Source: Rhodococcus wratislaviensis
Lineage (GTDB): Bacteria; Actinomycetota; Actinomycetes; Mycobacteriales; Mycobacteriaceae
Direction: 5' to 3'
Length of the DNA: 64,000 nt
Assembly: GCF_900455735.1 (NCBI RefSeq)
Contig: NZ_UAUI01000001.1
Span: 1,016,001-1,080,000, forward strand
Below are positions 37,950-47,011 of the stretch, piece after piece. The notes beneath the pieces are model-generated. The model saw nothing but the letters and a program-made list of their open reading frames with translations. It did no database searches and was not told the origin of the DNA. How positions within the stretch are numbered: position 1 is the stretch's first letter; each line of letters starts with the position of its first letter. The position numbers and the translations under genes were made by a program.

Positions 37950-39071
37950 TCAGCTCTGCACGGTGAGAACCGGCTCCATCACGAGGCCGAAGCTGCGCAG
38001 GATTCCGAGAAGTTCGCGATGCCCGAACGCCTGGCACGCCGACGCGAGACCCGTCCGCTTCGGAGGCTGCTGCAACAGGGAGTACGCGGCGTACGCCTGC
38101 AGGAGCCCCGTCTGTTTGTAGTTGCAGTTTCCGTGGATGACGCAGTGCGCCCGACCCAGCGGGCCCGACGCGTACACGGAGTCCAGCGACGTGTTGACGC
38201 GCGGGTTCTCCCTCGGCGGCATTCCCGCCTGCACGGAGCCGGCGATCTCCGCGAGGGCCGCGTCCTGCTCGTCCGCGGGAAGGGTCTTGATCTGCTCCTC
38301 GACCATCTTCTGCGTCGCGACGACACCCTCCATCACGGAACGGTCGAACACGCCTCCTGCCGCCTTCACGTTCGCCACCCGCGGATCGTCCTTGAACCAC
38401 ACGGGATGGCAGGTGCCGCCCCACGGCAGCGCGAGGGCCATCTGGTGCTGTCCCGGCACCACGACGTCGAATGTGGTACCAGGGTCCCACTTCTCGTACC
38501 GGTTCTGTTCGAGGTAGTACCAGTCGGCCTTGAGGATCGTGAAGATCGTCTGCGTGGACGCGTAGGTGGGAAAGCCCTTCCACAACACCAGGATGTCGAG
38601 AGTGTCCAACCCCGGCGTCTCCAGCGCGATGTTCGCGGCGATTTCACCGGTGGTGTACATCTGCGCGACGCCCGGAGACAGCAGCAGCCCCTTCTCCGCG
38701 AACTTGTCGCCGAACTTCGCCTGCACGTCCAGAACCCAGTCCTGCTCACCGGTCGTGTCGGTGTAATGACAGCCCGCGGCGAGAGCCGCCTCGACGACGA
38801 CGGCGCCGTGCTTGATGAACGGGCCGACCATGTTGCTGACAACCCGTGCGCCGCTGAACAGTTCGGTCAGCGCCGGCACAGTGTGCTCCACCTCGACCAC
38901 CTCGTGGTCGACGGTGTCCAGCCCGGGGATGCGGTCCAGCACTTCCTGGATCCGCTTCTTGTCCCGGCCCGCGGCGACGAACGGAATGTTGAACTCGCGC
39001 AGGTATTCACACACGAGCCGCCCGGTGTAACCGGAGACTCCGTAGACGATGACGGGCTTCTTGTCGGTCAT
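37950..39071 (-). CDS. Saccharopine dehydrogenase-like reductase
   Basis: A 373-residue protein from ATG 39071. It has an N-terminal Rossmann motif VIVYGVSGYTGRLVCEYL and a conserved TDTTGEQDWVLDVQAKFG that corresponds to the substrate loop of the family. It is not a close paralogue of the 17199 gene. It lies between the SDR and the acyl-CoA ligase, suggesting a small catabolic or lipid-modifying operon. The substrate is unknown. Confidence 0.85.
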   Translation of the reverse strand: MTDKKPVIVYGVSGYTGRLVCEYLREFNIPFVAAGRDKKRIQEVLDRIPGLDTVDHEVVEVEHTVPALTELFSGARVVSNMVGPFIKHGAVVVEAALAAGCHYTDTTGEQDWVLDVQAKFGDKFAEKGLLLSPGVAQMYTTGEIAANIALETPGLDTLDILVLWKGFPTYASTQTIFTILKADWYYLEQNRYEKWDPGTTFDVVVPGQHQMALALPWGGTCHPVWFKDDPRVANVKAAGGVFDRSVMEGVVATQKMVEEQIKTLPADEQDAALAEIAGSVQAGMPPRENPRVNTSLDSVYASGPLGRAHCVIHGNCNYKQTGLLQAYAAYSLLQQPPKRTGLASACQAFGHRELLGILRSFGLVMEPVLTVQS

Positions 39072-39112
39072 GACGTGCCTTTCAGAATGTGAGAAGAGTC
39101 CGGGGAGATCGG

Positions 39113-39916
39113 TTACATGCCCATGCCACCGTCGACCGGCAGGCCGATTCCGGTGACGAAGCGAGCGGCGTCGGAGGCCAGGAAGACGACGGTGTCGGCG
39201 ATGTCCGCGACCTCGCCGAGTCGCCCGAGCGGCGTCAGGCCGATCACGTCGGCCACCGCGGCGTCGGCGCTGGGCCACAGTCCGAGCCTCTCCATGTCGG
39301 CGGCCAGCCCGAGTCCCATCTCCGTGGCGACCAGCCCGGGGTACACGCAGTTCACGCGGACGCCGTACCCGAGTTTGCCTGCCTCTTGGGCCGCGACCCG
39401 GGTCAGCCGGTCGACGGCCGACTTGGTGGCGGAGTACCCGGCGATACCCGGGAACGGGATCGTCGCGGCCACCGACGAGACGTTGACGATCGCCCCGCCC
39501 GCTCCCGCCGCGCCTCCGGGACGCATGGCGCGCAGACCGTGTTTCAGACCGAGCGCGACACCGAGAATATTGACGTCGCACATCCGGCGGATGTCGGCGG
39601 GATCGATGTCGACCACGAGTGACGAGATCTCGATGCCCGCGTTGTTGACGAGGAGGTCGAATCCGCCGAGTTGCTCCACGGTGGCGGCGACGGCGCGCTC
39701 CCAGTTGCCGTCGTCGGTGACGTCGAGTTTCACGAATCCGGTGTCGACGCCGGACTTCCCGACGGAATCGGCGGTCGCGTGCCCCTCCTCCTCGAGGACG
39801 TCGCCGATCACGACCGCCGCACCGGCGTCGGCGAGGGCGGCAGCCATACCGGCGCCCAACCCCTTCGCACCACCGGTGACCAGCGCTTTCCGTCCTGCAA
39901 GATCACTCACGCTCAT
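39113..39916 (-). CDS. SDR-family oxidoreductase
   Basis: A 267-residue classical SDR from ATG 39916. It has the NAD(P) motif TGGAKGLGAGMA, NNAGIE, catalytic Ser in VNVSSVAA and YSATK (YxxxK complete). The C terminus ends DGGMGM. Asp in IGDVLEEEG after beta-2 suggests NAD(H) preference. It is first in the putative operon with the saccharopine-like reductase and acyl-CoA ligase and lies divergent from a TetR regulator with operator repeats between. Confidence 0.92.
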   Translation of the reverse strand: MSVSDLAGRKALVTGGAKGLGAGMAAALADAGAAVVIGDVLEEEGHATADSVGKSGVDTGFVKLDVTDDGNWERAVAATVEQLGGFDLLVNNAGIEISSLVVDIDPADIRRMCDVNILGVALGLKHGLRAMRPGGAAGAGGAIVNVSSVAATIPFPGIAGYSATKSAVDRLTRVAAQEAGKLGYGVRVNCVYPGLVATEMGLGLAADMERLGLWPSADAAVADVIGLTPLGRLGEVADIADTVVFLASDAARFVTGIGLPVDGGMGM

Positions 39917-39992
39917 TCCGACCTGCCTTCGTACGAGACGATTCGCGGAAACCACGTCACGAGACCGAGCCCTGCAATGTGGTGTGGATCAC

Positions 39993-40020
39993 AGAGTATT
40001 CGACTTTGGACGACTGTCAA
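39993..40020 (-). promoter_or_regulatory. Promoter of the SDR operon
   Basis: On the minus strand TTGACA (40020-40015), a 16-nt spacer, TACTCT (39998-39993). The -35 box lies inside the first copy of the operator repeat. Confidence 0.55.
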
Positions 40021-40065
40021 GAATTCTCTTGACGACTGTCAAGTTTTTGTTACACAGTCGTCAAG
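40006..40065. promoter_or_regulatory. Three-copy operator between TetR gene and SDR operon
   Basis: The 12-mer CTTGACGACTGT occurs at 40028-40039, as a near copy with TTGGACGACTGT at 40006-40017, and inverted at 40054-40065. The central copy extends to CTTGAC-GACT-GTCAAG (40028-40043), a 6-4-6 palindrome. The first two copies are 22 bp apart (two helical turns). The array overlaps promoter elements on both strands, as expected for an autoregulating TetR repressor. Confidence 0.7.
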
Positions 40066-40127
40066 GAACGCGAGCTAGACTGATGCACACCGTGCTGGAC
40101 CATGCGAGCCGAACAGGAATCATTGCC

Positions 40128-40763
40128 GTGACACCCGTCGCCGAGAAGAACGCCGATCGGGTCTCGCGCCGCCAGGTCGACAAATTCGCCGAGCGCCGGG
40201 ATCAGCTCGCCGAGGCCGCGTTGCAGACCCTCTCGGAACTCGGCTACGCCCGCACCAGCCTCCGGGAGATCGCCCAGAACTCCGAGTTCTCCCACGGCGT
40301 CCTGCACTACTACTTCAGCGACAAGGTCGATCTGATCACGCACTGCGTCCGGCACTACAAGGCCCGGTGCGTCACGCGATACGACGGCGTGGTCGCCACA
40401 GCGCAGACTCCCGAGGAGTTGAAGGCGGGATTCGGCCGGGTGCTGGTGGATTCGCTCCGCGACGAGGCCACCATGCATCGCCTCTGGTACGACCTCCGCT
40501 CGCAGTCGCTGTTCGAGGAGTCGTTCCGCGCAGACGTCGCCGCGATCGACAAAAGTCTCGAAAACATGATCTGGCGCATCGTGTCCCGGTACGCGGAACT
40601 GGCGGGGCGCACGATCACCATCGCCCCGGCCACCATGTATGCGGTCTTCGACGGACTGTTCCAGCAGAGCCTCGCACGGTATCTGTCGGGCGACGACACC
40701 GCGGCGGACAGCCTCGCGGACAACGTCGATCAGGTACTGGAGCTCGTCATTCCGGCACGGTAA
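40128..40763 (+). CDS. TetR-family transcriptional regulator
   Basis: A 211-residue regulator. The N-terminal helix-turn-helix covers about 15-65: LAEAALQTLSELGYARTSLREIA followed by HGVLHYYFSDKVDL, which is the recognition region. The C-terminal part is a helical ligand-binding domain with no recognised effector motif. GTG 40128 has AGGAA 8 nt upstream; an upstream ATG at 40083 would add 15 residues. It is divergent from the SDR operon with shared operator repeats, so it probably controls it. Confidence 0.87.
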   Translation: MTPVAEKNADRVSRRQVDKFAERRDQLAEAALQTLSELGYARTSLREIAQNSEFSHGVLHYYFSDKVDLITHCVRHYKARCVTRYDGVVATAQTPEELKAGFGRVLVDSLRDEATMHRLWYDLRSQSLFEESFRADVAAIDKSLENMIWRIVSRYAELAGRTITIAPATMYAVFDGLFQQSLARYLSGDDTAADSLADNVDQVLELVIPAR

Positions 40764-40769
40764 GGCCGG

Positions 40770-41210
40770 TCACTTCTCCGCGGCGGCCTTGATCCGCTGC
40801 GCGAAATCGGGTGCGTCCTTCCGGGCCGCCCGAAGGGCGAGAGGTGCGATCAGCTTTCCTATTCCGTGCCCCTCCAGCACGTTGAAGATCGTCACCTTGG
40901 TCCCTGCGCCCGAGGGTTCGAGGTCGTAACCACCCTCTTTCGCGGTGATGGAATTCTTCGAACGCTCCGCCCAGCGAATCTTCCGTGGCACCTCGAATTC
41001 GGTGATCTCGAACTCCCGCTTCGTGGTCATCCCGGCATCCTTGACGGTGCTGACGAAGATGGTCCCGACGCCCGGCGGACCGTCCGTCTTCTTCACGATC
41101 TCCTGCACCCGGGGACTGAAGTCCCGGTCGTTGACCCCGGCGGCGAGGTACGCGAACACTTCCCCGATGGGGCGATTGATCACAACAGTGCCTTCGAACC
41201 GTCCAGCCAT
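40770..41210 (-). CDS. SRPBCC (START/Bet v1-like) family protein
   Basis: A 146-residue protein with the N-terminal INRPIGEVFAYLAAG motif of polyketide-cyclase/START-like domains. These form a hydrophobic pocket for small lipophilic ligands. No further specificity is visible. It converges with the TetR gene, with 6 nt between stops. A GGGAGG site precedes its ATG. Confidence 0.85.
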   Translation of the reverse strand: MAGRFEGTVVINRPIGEVFAYLAAGVNDRDFSPRVQEIVKKTDGPPGVGTIFVSTVKDAGMTTKREFEITEFEVPRKIRWAERSKNSITAKEGGYDLEPSGAGTKVTIFNVLEGHGIGKLIAPLALRAARKDAPDFAQRIKAAAEK

Positions 41211-41272
41211 GCCAGCCTCCCGTTTCCGTGACCTGCCGGGTTCCGACAGTACTCGCGACGCAGCCGCGGCGC

Positions 41273-41299
41273 GGTCACATCACCGCCGGGCCGTCGGTC
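41273..41299 (+). promoter_or_regulatory. ECF-type promoter of the MFS exporter gene
   Basis: GGTCACA (41273-41279), 16 nt, GGTC (41296-41299), 65 nt before the ATG. The same arrangement occurs before the ECF sigma gene. It resembles the ECF41 promoter TGTCACA-N16-CGTC as I remember it. Confidence 0.55.
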
Positions 41300-41364
41300 A
41301 TAGAAGTGACGGACGACCACTGCGGCGTCCTCTGCACGAACCCTGAGCACAGAAAGGCTTCGAC

Positions 41365-42837
41365 ATGGACATCTCGGTCGGCGATACCTCCCGGGCCGGA
41401 CGATCGACCCCGGCACGCCCGTTTCTCTCCACCGCCCGCGGCACTCTCACGCTGGCGCTGTTGTGCGCCGTGGCATTTCTCGACTTCGTCGACGCATCCA
41501 TCGTCAACATCGCCCTGCCCGACATGCGCAGCGACCTGGACATCTCGGTTCAGGAACTGCAATGGGTCCCGAGCGCCTACCTCCTCACCTACGGCGGATT
41601 CATGCTGCTCGGCGGCCGCCTGGCCGACCTGCTCGGTCGCCGTCGCGTGCTCGTCACCGGCACCGTCGTGATCGGGCTGTCATCGCTGATCGGCGGGTTC
41701 GCCGGAAACGCGGAGATCCTGATCGGCGCACGGCTCGCGCAGGGTGTCGGTGCGGCACTGATGCTTCCGGCCGCGCTGTCGATTCTGACGACGACGTTCG
41801 AGGAGGGCCCCGAGCGGCATACCGCACTGGGTGTCTGGGCCGGGGTGGGCGGTCTCGCATCCGCCGTCGGTGTGTTTCTCGGCGGCGTGCTCACCGAGGG
41901 GCCTGGCTGGCGATGGGTGCTGTTCGTCAACCCACTGGCGTGCGCGCTCGTGCTTCCGGCGGTCTTCGCGCTCATTCCCGGCGACCGGCGCCGCGCCCGG
42001 TTCGCGAATTTCGACGTCGCGGGCAGTGTGCTCGGCACCGGCGGGATGCTGGTGCTCGTCTACGCCCTGGTGAAGGCACCCGACCAGGGATGGGGCAGCG
42101 CCCGCACGATCGCCGAGTTCGCCGGCGCATTCGTTCTGATCGTGGCGTTCGTGATCAACGAGCAGCGCAATCCGCACCCTCTCCTGCCGCTGTCGATATT
42201 CCGCGTCAAAGGGCTTGCCGCCGCCAATGTCACAGGGCTGATTGCTTTTGCGGGTCTCATCGCGATGTTCTTCTTCCTGACTCTCTACATGCAGAACGTT
42301 CTCGGCTACTCCCCCATCCAGACCGGTGCCGCCTACCTGCCGCTCTGCCTGGGTGTCGGTGTCGCCGCCGGGATTTCCTCCCAGGTGCTCACCCGGACCG
42401 GACCCCGTCCCGTCATCGTCGCGGGCGCGCTGGTGGCCTCGGCCGGCCTGTACCTGCTGTCCCGGATTCCCGTCGACGGGTCCTATCTCGACGATCTGCT
42501 GCCCGGACTGATGATCGTGTCGTTCGGTCTCGGCGCCGTCTTCGTCGGTGTGACGACCGCGGCCAACGCCGGTGTGCCTGCCGGCGAGGCAGGGCTCGCG
42601 GCGGCGTTGTTGAACGCCTCCCAGCAGGTCGGCAGCGCACTCGGTCTCGCGATCTTCGCCGCGATCGCCACCTCGCATTCCCAGCATCTGCTCGCAGCGA
42701 ATTCGCCTGTGCCCGAGGCACTCACCCTCGGCTTCCAGCGAGCGCTGCTGACCGGCAGCATCTTCCTCGTCGCCGCGGCCCTGATCGGCCTGCGCACCGG
42801 CAACGCACACGGAGACGGCGAGCACCGCACGAACTGA
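41365..42837 (+). CDS. MFS drug exporter (DHA2 family)
   Basis: A 490-residue transporter with 14 hydrophobic segments predicted by eye, typical of DHA2 proton antiporters (EmrB/QacA type). The motif A-like GGRLADLLGRRRVLV is between helices 2 and 3, and motif C-like GVGGLASAVGVFLGGVLTE is in helix 5. It exports lipophilic or cationic compounds; substrate unknown. It converges on an ECF sigma gene, and both share a promoter motif. Confidence 0.92.
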   Translation: MDISVGDTSRAGRSTPARPFLSTARGTLTLALLCAVAFLDFVDASIVNIALPDMRSDLDISVQELQWVPSAYLLTYGGFMLLGGRLADLLGRRRVLVTGTVVIGLSSLIGGFAGNAEILIGARLAQGVGAALMLPAALSILTTTFEEGPERHTALGVWAGVGGLASAVGVFLGGVLTEGPGWRWVLFVNPLACALVLPAVFALIPGDRRRARFANFDVAGSVLGTGGMLVLVYALVKAPDQGWGSARTIAEFAGAFVLIVAFVINEQRNPHPLLPLSIFRVKGLAAANVTGLIAFAGLIAMFFFLTLYMQNVLGYSPIQTGAAYLPLCLGVGVAAGISSQVLTRTGPRPVIVAGALVASAGLYLLSRIPVDGSYLDDLLPGLMIVSFGLGAVFVGVTTAANAGVPAGEAGLAAALLNASQQVGSALGLAIFAAIATSHSQHLLAANSPVPEALTLGFQRALLTGSIFLVAAALIGLRTGNAHGDGEHRTN

Positions 42838-42851
42838 CCACGCTGGGCTCG

Positions 42852-43730
42852 TCAGTCGAGGTTCTCGACGACGAGCCCGGCGAGGCGCTCGCGGTCGGCG
42901 AGGATGTCGATCTCGACGATCTTCCCCCGCCGGATCGTGACGCCCATGACCGACAGCAGCTGCCCGTCGGAGATCGCGACCACCCCGGCGGCACCGTTGA
43001 CGAGCGCCGGATGCGCGAATCGAGCCAGCCGAGCGAACCCGAGGACCCGGCCCGCGACGGTCTCCGAACCGCGCACCGTCGTGGAGGCGCCCACAGGCAG
43101 TGCTCCGGTATCGGCGCGGAGCACGACATCCGGATCGAGCACCGCCACGAGCGCGTCGAAGTCGCCGCTCCGCGCGGCCGCCAGGAACGCGTCGACGACC
43201 GCCCGCTGGCGGACCGGATCGGTGTCGGGAACGGGGGCTCCCTGCAGACGCCGCCGTGCGCGGCTGGCCAGTTGCCGGGCGGCCGCCGGGGTTCGCTCCA
43301 CGATCGGGGCGATGTCGTCGAACGGCACCGCGAACATGTCGTGCAGCACGAACGCCAACCGCTCGGCAGGAGCGAGCGTGCCGAGGACCACGAGCAGCGC
43401 GAGACCCACCGAATCGGCCAGCACCGCCTCGTGTTCGGGGTCGCTGCCGTCCGCCCGGGTCACGATCGGGTCGGGCATCACCGCGTCCAGGGGATCTTCA
43501 CGCCGCGACCTGCGTGACTGCAGCATGTTCAGGCACACCCGCGCCACCACCGTCGTCAGCCAGCCGCCCAGGTTCTCGACGGTGTCGGCGTCGGTGCGGC
43601 TCAGTCGCAGCCAGGATTCCTGCACGGCGTCCTCGGCCTCGCCGATCGAGCCGAGCATCCGGTAGGCCACCGCGCGCAAGTGCGTGCGATGGGCCTCGAA
43701 CTGCTGCGCCAGCACGTCGTTCTCGTTCAC
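42852..43730 (-). CDS. ECF sigma factor with C-terminal SnoaL-like domain (ECF41-like)
   Basis: A 292-residue sigma factor. Region 2 spans about 8-75 (AVAYRMLGSIGEAEDAVQES), region 4 about 110-165 (FAVPFDDIAPIVERTPAAARQ). The C-terminal 120 residues form a SnoaL-like/NTF2 fold (DFDALVAVLDPDVVLRAD) that in ECF41 modulates activity in place of an anti-sigma factor; none is encoded nearby. The start is GTG 43730. The linker motif differs from classical WLPEP (VMPDP), so the exact ECF group is uncertain. Confidence 0.88.
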   Translation of the reverse strand: MNENDVLAQQFEAHRTHLRAVAYRMLGSIGEAEDAVQESWLRLSRTDADTVENLGGWLTTVVARVCLNMLQSRRSRREDPLDAVMPDPIVTRADGSDPEHEAVLADSVGLALLVVLGTLAPAERLAFVLHDMFAVPFDDIAPIVERTPAAARQLASRARRRLQGAPVPDTDPVRQRAVVDAFLAAARSGDFDALVAVLDPDVVLRADTGALPVGASTTVRGSETVAGRVLGFARLARFAHPALVNGAAGVVAISDGQLLSVMGVTIRRGKIVEIDILADRERLAGLVVENLD

Positions 43731-43766
43731 CGGTCACATCCTTCCGTCGCGGTCTGTCACCTATGT

Positions 43767-43793
43767 GACCGGCGAAACGCGGCCGATGTGACG
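43767..43793 (-). promoter_or_regulatory. Autoregulatory ECF-type promoter of the sigma gene
   Basis: On the minus strand CGTCACA (43793-43787), 16 nt, GGTC (43770-43767), 36 nt before the GTG. The spacing and core are identical to the element before the MFS gene. A GTCAC-CTAT-GTGAC palindrome (43756-43769) overlaps its downstream end. Confidence 0.55.
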
Positions 43794-43912
43794 ACGTCGC
43801 GTCGCCCGTAGCTCTCTGATGCGCACAATGCATCCAGTTTCCCTGGTTCCGCTGTCGGATATCGCCGTGGTTAACTGAAATGACGCTCACAGTCGCTGAA
43901 GGGCTGGACGTC

Positions 43913-44674
43913 ATGTCGAAAGCGCAGCAGGTCGGACGTCTGTTTCTCGTCTCGGTACTCGCGGCGCTGGCCGTGTGCGCAGTGAGCGCCACCGCGGCGG
44001 CGCAGGCCCCGGCCGTCACCGGGAAGATCATCACCCCGGCACTGTCCCCCGCAAGCGGTCAGGTCGTCGGCATCGCGCACCCCGTCGTCGTCCGGTTCGC
44101 GTCACCGGTGTCCGATCGCGCACTCGCCGAACAGGGTGTCCGGATCATGCCGTCGACACCGGTCCCCGGGCAGTTCTCCTGGATCGACGACCGCACCGTG
44201 CAGTGGACCCCGGAGCACTTCTGGCCGGCCCACACCCGGGTGACCGTCGAGGCGGCGGGCGCGAGATCGCAGTTCCAGGTGGGTGACGCACTCGTCGCCG
44301 TCGCCAACACGACGACGCACCAGTTCACCGTCAGCATCAACGACCAGGTCGTTCAGACCATGCCCGCGTCCATGGGCAAACCCGGATACGAGACACCGCT
44401 CGGGACGTTCCCCGTCATCGAGCAGTTCCGCGACATGATCATGGATTCGTCGACGTACGGCGTCCCGATCGACTCGGAGGAGGGCTACCGGCTCTACGTC
44501 GAGTACGCCACCCGAATCACGTGGGGCGGGATCTTCGTGCACGCCGCACCGTGGTCGGTGAACTCTCAGGGCTTCGAGAACGTCAGCCACGGCTGCATCA
44601 ATCTCAGCACTGAGAACGCGCAGTGGTTCTACGACAACGCGAAGATCGGCGACCCGGTCATCGTGACGGATTGA
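43913..44674 (+). CDS. L,D-transpeptidase (YkuD) with Ig-like domain
   Basis: A 253-residue secreted enzyme making 3-3 cross-links in peptidoglycan. ATG 43913 (AAGGG upstream) begins a signal peptide (LFLVSVLAALAVCAVSA) with a likely cut after ATAAA; ATG 43880 is an alternative. A bacterial Ig-like domain (about 35-120) precedes the YkuD domain (about 125-250) with HGCINLS carrying the catalytic Cys. No lipobox is present, so it may stay attached by the uncleaved helix or be released. Confidence 0.92.
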   Translation: MSKAQQVGRLFLVSVLAALAVCAVSATAAAQAPAVTGKIITPALSPASGQVVGIAHPVVVRFASPVSDRALAEQGVRIMPSTPVPGQFSWIDDRTVQWTPEHFWPAHTRVTVEAAGARSQFQVGDALVAVANTTTHQFTVSINDQVVQTMPASMGKPGYETPLGTFPVIEQFRDMIMDSSTYGVPIDSEEGYRLYVEYATRITWGGIFVHAAPWSVNSQGFENVSHGCINLSTENAQWFYDNAKIGDPVIVTD

Positions 44675-44691
44675 GTGCCCGAGACACAGAA

Positions 44692-44723
44692 AAGGCGGTT
44701 TCCCGTTTCCGGGAAACCGCCTT
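44692..44723. terminator. Bidirectional terminator between the L,D-transpeptidase gene and tRNA-Pro
   Basis: A perfect 14-bp stem (44692-44705 and 44710-44723) with loop TTTC. It begins AAGGC and ends GCCTTCG, serving the plus-strand gene and the minus-strand tRNA. Confidence 0.88.
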
Positions 44724-44734
44724 CGCTGATCATC

Positions 44735-44811
<77 letters not shown>

Positions 44812-44897
44812 TCCACACCCTCGTTCAGGTGCTCGATGAGATTACATCAGGGGCAGTCCGTAACGCTAATCGCCTGGTCAGAGCGCATTCTGTCGGA

Positions 44898-46325
44898 TCA
44901 ACGACTTCGCCGCTCACGCTTTTCCCGCACCCGCACCGAGATGCGGACGGGGCTGCCGTCGAAATTGAACTCCTCGCGCAGACGCCGCTCCAGGAACCGG
45001 CGGTAGCCCGCCTCGAGGAACCCGGTCGTGAACAGCACGAACGTCGGCGGACGCGTTCCGGCCTGCGTGGCGAACATCACGCGAGGCAGTCGGCCACCGC
45101 GCATCGGTGGCGGAGTCGCGGCGACGACTTCCTTGAGCCAGGTGTTGAGCCGGCCCGTGGGAATGCGCTTGTCCCAGGATTCCAGTGCGGTGTCCAGGGC
45201 GGGGACGAGCTTCTGCACCGCGCGCCCCGTCTGCGCCGAGATGTTGACTCGCTGTGCCCACGGCACCCGCACCAGGTCCCGATCGACTTCCCGGTCCAGC
45301 TGGAGTCGCCGGTCCTCGTCGACGAGATCCCACTTGTTGAACGCGATGACGAGGGCCCGCCCGGCGTCGGCCACCATGCTCAGCACGCGCAGGTCCTGCT
45401 CCGAGATCGGCTCGGATGCGTCGATCAGCAGAATCGCGACCTCGGCGGCCTCGATGGCGCTCTTCGTCCGCAGCGATGCGTAGAATTCGGCGCCGCTGGC
45501 GTGGCTGACCCGCTTGCGCAGACCGGCGGTGTCGACGAAACGCCACGGCCTGCCGCCGAGCTCCACGATCGAGTCGACCGGATCGACGGTGGTCCCCGCG
45601 ACATTGTGGACCACCGAACGCTCGTCGCCCGACAGCTTGTTCAGCAGGCTCGACTTCCCGACGTTCGGCTTCCCGACCAGAGCCACGCGTCGCGGCCCGC
45701 CGCCGGGGATGCCTTCACGCGGGGTTTCCGGGAGGGCGGCAAGCACCTCGTCGAGGAGATCGCCGGTACCGCGGCCGTGCGTCGCACTCACCGAGTGCGG
45801 CTGTCCGAGACCGAGCGACCACAGTGCGGCCACCTCGGATTCGGTTCGGCCGTCGTCGACCTTGTTGGCCACCAGCAGAACCGGGGTCTTGGACCGGCGC
45901 AGGACCTTGGCCACAGCCTCGTCCGTTGCGGTGGCGCCGACGACGGCGTCGACGACGAGGAGAATCGCGTCCGCGGTCTGCATCGCCAGTTCCGCCTGCC
46001 GGGCCACCGACTGCTGCAGGCCCTTGGCGTCGGGTTCCCAGCCGCCGGTGTCCTGCACCATGAAGCGGCGGCCACTCCAGTTCGCCTCGTAGGAGACACG
46101 GTCGCGGGTGACACCGGGGATGTCCTCGACCACGGCTTCGCGTCGGCCGATGATCCGGTTGACGAGCGTCGACTTGCCGACGTTCGGGCGACCGACCACT
46201 GCGAGGGTGGGGACCGGGACGTGGGACTCTCCGTCGCCACCGTCTTCGAGGTCCAGGACCTCCCAGTCCGATTCCTCACTCCAGGTGCCGTCGCCTGCGA
46301 ACTCGGTGGTGAATTGTTCGGTCAC
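44898..46325 (-). CDS. der: Ribosome biogenesis GTPase Der (EngA)
   Basis: A 475-residue protein with two tandem GTPase domains and a KH-like C-terminal domain, needed for 50S assembly. First G domain: [21 protein letters not shown]. Second: [21 protein letters not shown]. The basic tail EKRERRSR is typical. A 40-residue acidic N-terminal extension precedes the first domain, as in mycobacteria. GTGA overlap with cmk. Confidence 0.97.
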   Translation of the reverse strand: MTEQFTTEFAGDGTWSEESDWEVLDLEDGGDGESHVPVPTLAVVGRPNVGKSTLVNRIIGRREAVVEDIPGVTRDRVSYEANWSGRRFMVQDTGGWEPDAKGLQQSVARQAELAMQTADAILLVVDAVVGATATDEAVAKVLRRSKTPVLLVANKVDDGRTESEVAALWSLGLGQPHSVSATHGRGTGDLLDEVLAALPETPREGIPGGGPRRVALVGKPNVGKSSLLNKLSGDERSVVHNVAGTTVDPVDSIVELGGRPWRFVDTAGLRKRVSHASGAEFYASLRTKSAIEAAEVAILLIDASEPISEQDLRVLSMVADAGRALVIAFNKWDLVDEDRRLQLDREVDRDLVRVPWAQRVNISAQTGRAVQKLVPALDTALESWDKRIPTGRLNTWLKEVVAATPPPMRGGRLPRVMFATQAGTRPPTFVLFTTGFLEAGYRRFLERRLREEFNFDGSPVRISVRVREKRERRSR

Positions 46326-47011
46326 TGCCCTGCTCCCCTTCTTTCGCTAACCACCAGCAGCAACCTGCCGATCACGTCGTCGATTCCGAGTTCGCTGGTG
46401 TCGACCAGCACGGAATCGTCGGCCGGCCGCAGCGGCGACACGGCGCGCGTGGAGTCGAGGTGGTCACGACGCTGCACGTCGGCCAGCACGGCCGCGTAGT
46501 CGTCACCTCGTCCTTCTGCGAGATTCTGCGCATTTCTGCGCTGTGCCCGGGCTTCCGCCGAGGCGGTGAGATAGATCTTCACGTCGGCGTCCGGGATGAC
46601 GACGGTGCCGATGTCCCGGCCTTCGACGACGATCCGTTCGGCCTCGCCCGCGAGACGACGCTGCGCCGCGACAAGCAGTTCACGCACCGCCGGCACGGCG
46701 GAGACAGCCGAGACGGCCTTGGTCACCGCGTCGCCGCGGATCTCCTCCCCCACGTCCTCCCCGTCGAGCAGAACCTGCTCGCCCGCCGGGTCCGTGCCGA
46801 TCGACCACGGCAGCCCTGCGGTCGCGTCGGCGATCGCGGCGGGATCGGTGAGGTCCACGCCCTTACGCAGCGCATGCAGCGTCGCGATCCGGTACATGGC
46901 GCCGGTATCGAGGTACCGGGCGTCGAGCCGCTGCGCGAGCATCCGCGAGACGCTCGACTTCCCGGTTCCGGACGGGCCGTCCATCGCGACGACCAGCGGC
47001 GAGGTACTCAC
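46322..47011 (-). CDS. cmk: Cytidylate kinase
   Basis: A 229-residue NMP kinase phosphorylating CMP and dCMP. P-loop [16 protein letters not shown] at 12-27, YLDTGAMYR, and [11 protein letters not shown] for substrate and Mg sites. The start GTG 47011 overlaps the stop of the pseudouridine synthase gene. Confidence 0.96.
   Translation of the reverse strand: MSTSPLVVAMDGPSGTGKSSVSRMLAQRLDARYLDTGAMYRIATLHALRKGVDLTDPAAIADATAGLPWSIGTDPAGEQVLLDGEDVGEEIRGDAVTKAVSAVSAVPAVRELLVAAQRRLAGEAERIVVEGRDIGTVVIPDADVKIYLTASAEARAQRRNAQNLAEGRGDDYAAVLADVQRRDHLDSTRAVSPLRPADDSVLVDTSELGIDDVIGRLLLVVSERRGAGQ

Noticed and set aside
38566..39622. Plus-strand frames opposite the reductase and SDR genes
   Set aside because: They mirror well supported enzymes on the minus strand and have no domain signatures.
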